A stretch of 64,000 nt of DNA, from contig NZ_CP089096.1 in the NCBI RefSeq assembly GCF_021172165.1, positions 1,426,001-1,490,000 on the forward strand, in the 5' to 3' direction. Of this stretch, positions 62,879 to 64,000 are shown one piece after another. Position numbers and translations under genes: made by a program. Within the stretch, counting starts at the first letter, position 1. Each line of letters begins with the position of its first letter. The DNA comes from Flavobacterium channae (GTDB taxonomy: Bacteria; Bacteroidota; Bacteroidia; Flavobacteriales; Flavobacteriaceae). The notes beneath the pieces were generated by a model, which saw only the letters and a program-made list of their open reading frames with translations, had not been told where the DNA came from and did not search any database.

Positions 62879-64000
62879 ATGACTTTTAAACAAAAAAATA
62901 CAAACTATCAAAAAATGAAAACAATTTTGTTTTTGGTGGCATTTTTTTGTTTCTCTCAAAAAAGTATTGCACAAGAATTTGAATGGGCATATACAATTCC
63001 TGGGCTAACAGTACAAAATAATGAATCTAATTATTCCAGAATAGAAGACATTATCACTAATAGTAATAATGAAATTTACATTATTGGAGTTCAGGATGGC
63101 CCTCATGATTACGGAAACCAAACACAACCTCCAAGTTTATTTACGTCAAATACTTTTATAGTTAAATTAGATGAAAATAAAAATTTAATTTGGGTTAAAT
63201 TTTTTAAAGTAGTTTTACATCATCCATTTTTATTATTAGATAGTAACGAAAATGTAGTGATTGGAGGTGATTTTTTTTCAACAAATATAGACCCGCTTAG
63301 AAATATAAGTTTAGACCCTGATTATCATCCTATTCATAACCCTATTAATATTTACGAAAATTTAGAAATTTTTACTTACTATGGTTTTGTAGTAAAACTA
63401 GATGAACAAGGAAATTATCTAAATAGTAAGATTTATGAAGATATTGTAATAAATGATATGACTATAGATAACAATGATAACATGATTGCAGTTGGAAGTG
63501 TTGTTGACAAATATGAAGTTTTAGGTCCAAGCTATGAATATCTACGTGCTTTTATAACGAAATTAGATCCTAATTTAAATACTATTTGGGATAAAACATA
63601 TAGCAATCCAAATGATAATCATAATGCTTTTTATGCTGTAGGAATTGACAGTCAAAATAATTTGTATTGTTCTGGAACATATCGAAATACTTTTTCTTAT
63701 GGTGGTACTACCCTTACTAATGAAAGTTCTGAGTTTATATGTAAAATGCTTCCAAATGGCAATGAAGATTGGATAATTGAACTGCATGGTAATCCACAAT
63801 ACTATGGTAATTCTACAGCTTATGTTAATAGAGAAATCCAAATAGATACTAGTGACAATATCTATTTTTTTACAAATTACGATCAAACGTATACTTATAA
63901 TTTTACTAATACTGCTATAGGAAATCTACCTCTTTCACCTTACACAATTGAATCTGTTATTTTTAAAATGGATTCAAATGGAAATCACATTTGGAATACT
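62879..64000 (+). CDS. Secreted beta-propeller-like (SBBP-type) protein, cut by window edge
   Basis: 374 codons are present and the frame is open to the last base. There are two possible starts: ATG at 62879 and ATG at 62915, which begins directly on the signal MKTILFLVAFFCFS and is better. The mature region has repeats of the form NNEIYIIGVQ, NENVVIGGDF, NDNMIAVGS, QNNLYCSGTY and SDNIYFFTN, each with a nearby TFIVKLDENKNLIW or FICKMLPNGNEDW strand. This is the pattern of SBBP/Kelch-like blades in type IX-secreted proteins of Bacteroidetes. The C-terminal sorting domain would lie outside. Confidence 0.75.
   Translation, partial: MTFKQKNTNYQKMKTILFLVAFFCFSQKSIAQEFEWAYTIPGLTVQNNESNYSRIEDIITNSNNEIYIIGVQDGPHDYGNQTQPPSLFTSNTFIVKLDENKNLIWVKFFKVVLHHPFLLLDSNENVVIGGDFFSTNIDPLRNISLDPDYHPIHNPINIYENLEIFTYYGFVVKLDEQGNYLNSKIYEDIVINDMTIDNNDNMIAVGSVVDKYEVLGPSYEYLRAFITKLDPNLNTIWDKTYSNPNDNHNAFYAVGIDSQNNLYCSGTYRNTFSYGGTTLTNESSEFICKMLPNGNEDWIIELHGNPQYYGNSTAYVNREIQIDTSDNIYFFTNYDQTYTYNFTNTAIGNLPLSPYTIESVIFKMDSNGNHIWNT

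Overview
The window looks like chromosomal DNA of a denitrifying member of the Flavobacteriaceae, most likely Flavobacterium or a close relative. Evidence: strongly AT-rich sequence, Bacteroidetes-type -7 promoter elements (TAnnTTTG), few recognisable Shine-Dalgarno sites, many TAATG and ATGA gene overlaps, clade II (Sec/lipoprotein) NosZ, BshA, PrcB-like and TamB-like proteins. No rRNA, tRNA, insertion sequence, prophage or CRISPR array was seen.

Region 1 (1-21660) is a compact denitrification island going from nitrite to N2. On the minus strand there are three operons. The nos operon (6780 down to 1) holds a cytochrome c, nosZ, a NosB-like membrane protein, nosL, nosD, nosF, nosY, a group III globin and a truncated CopD-like gene. 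The nor operon (15796 down to 8877) holds norC, norB, norQ, norD, a hemerythrin-PAS protein, a lipoprotein carbonic anhydrase and norE/norF-like genes. The nir operon (21447 down to 16794) holds a NirK-cytochrome c fusion, a stand-alone cytochrome c, a SUMF1-like protein, a SCO protein and a porin. The NO-damage protein Ric is transcribed divergently from norC. A separate 592-aa flavoprotein-like gene of unknown function (7006-8784) lies between the nos and nor operons.

The most striking signal is regulatory. Five promoters (cytochrome/nosZ, the 592-aa gene, norC, ric, nirK) carry an ATGAT-N4-ATCAT palindrome (one with a mismatch), each centred exactly 33 bp from the centre of a -7-like octamer. 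This is the class II geometry of a CRP/FNR-family activator. A second palindrome, TAAAGGA-N8-TCCTTTA, occurs only at norC and nirK, with a degenerate copy at ric, and may be an NO-responsive repressor site. The 592-aa gene therefore joins the denitrification regulon by its promoter.

Region 2 (21661-28680) is an efflux operon: an autoregulated TetR repressor, a TolC-like channel, a HlyD-like lipoprotein, a small cupin, two ABC ATPases resembling the two halves of YbhF, and two ABC-2 permeases.

Region 3 (28885-64000) is mostly housekeeping: aroC, bshA, a GH3/beta-lactamase fusion, serB, an Fe-S oxidoreductase pair, an MCE protein, two tandem amidases, lptD, ridA, mgsA, gapA, pfkA, tamB, tsaD, rsmE, a DUF4159 gene, a lipoprotein metalloprotease, an AI-2E-family permease, a THUMP-like methyltransferase and a truncated secreted beta-propeller-like protein at the end.
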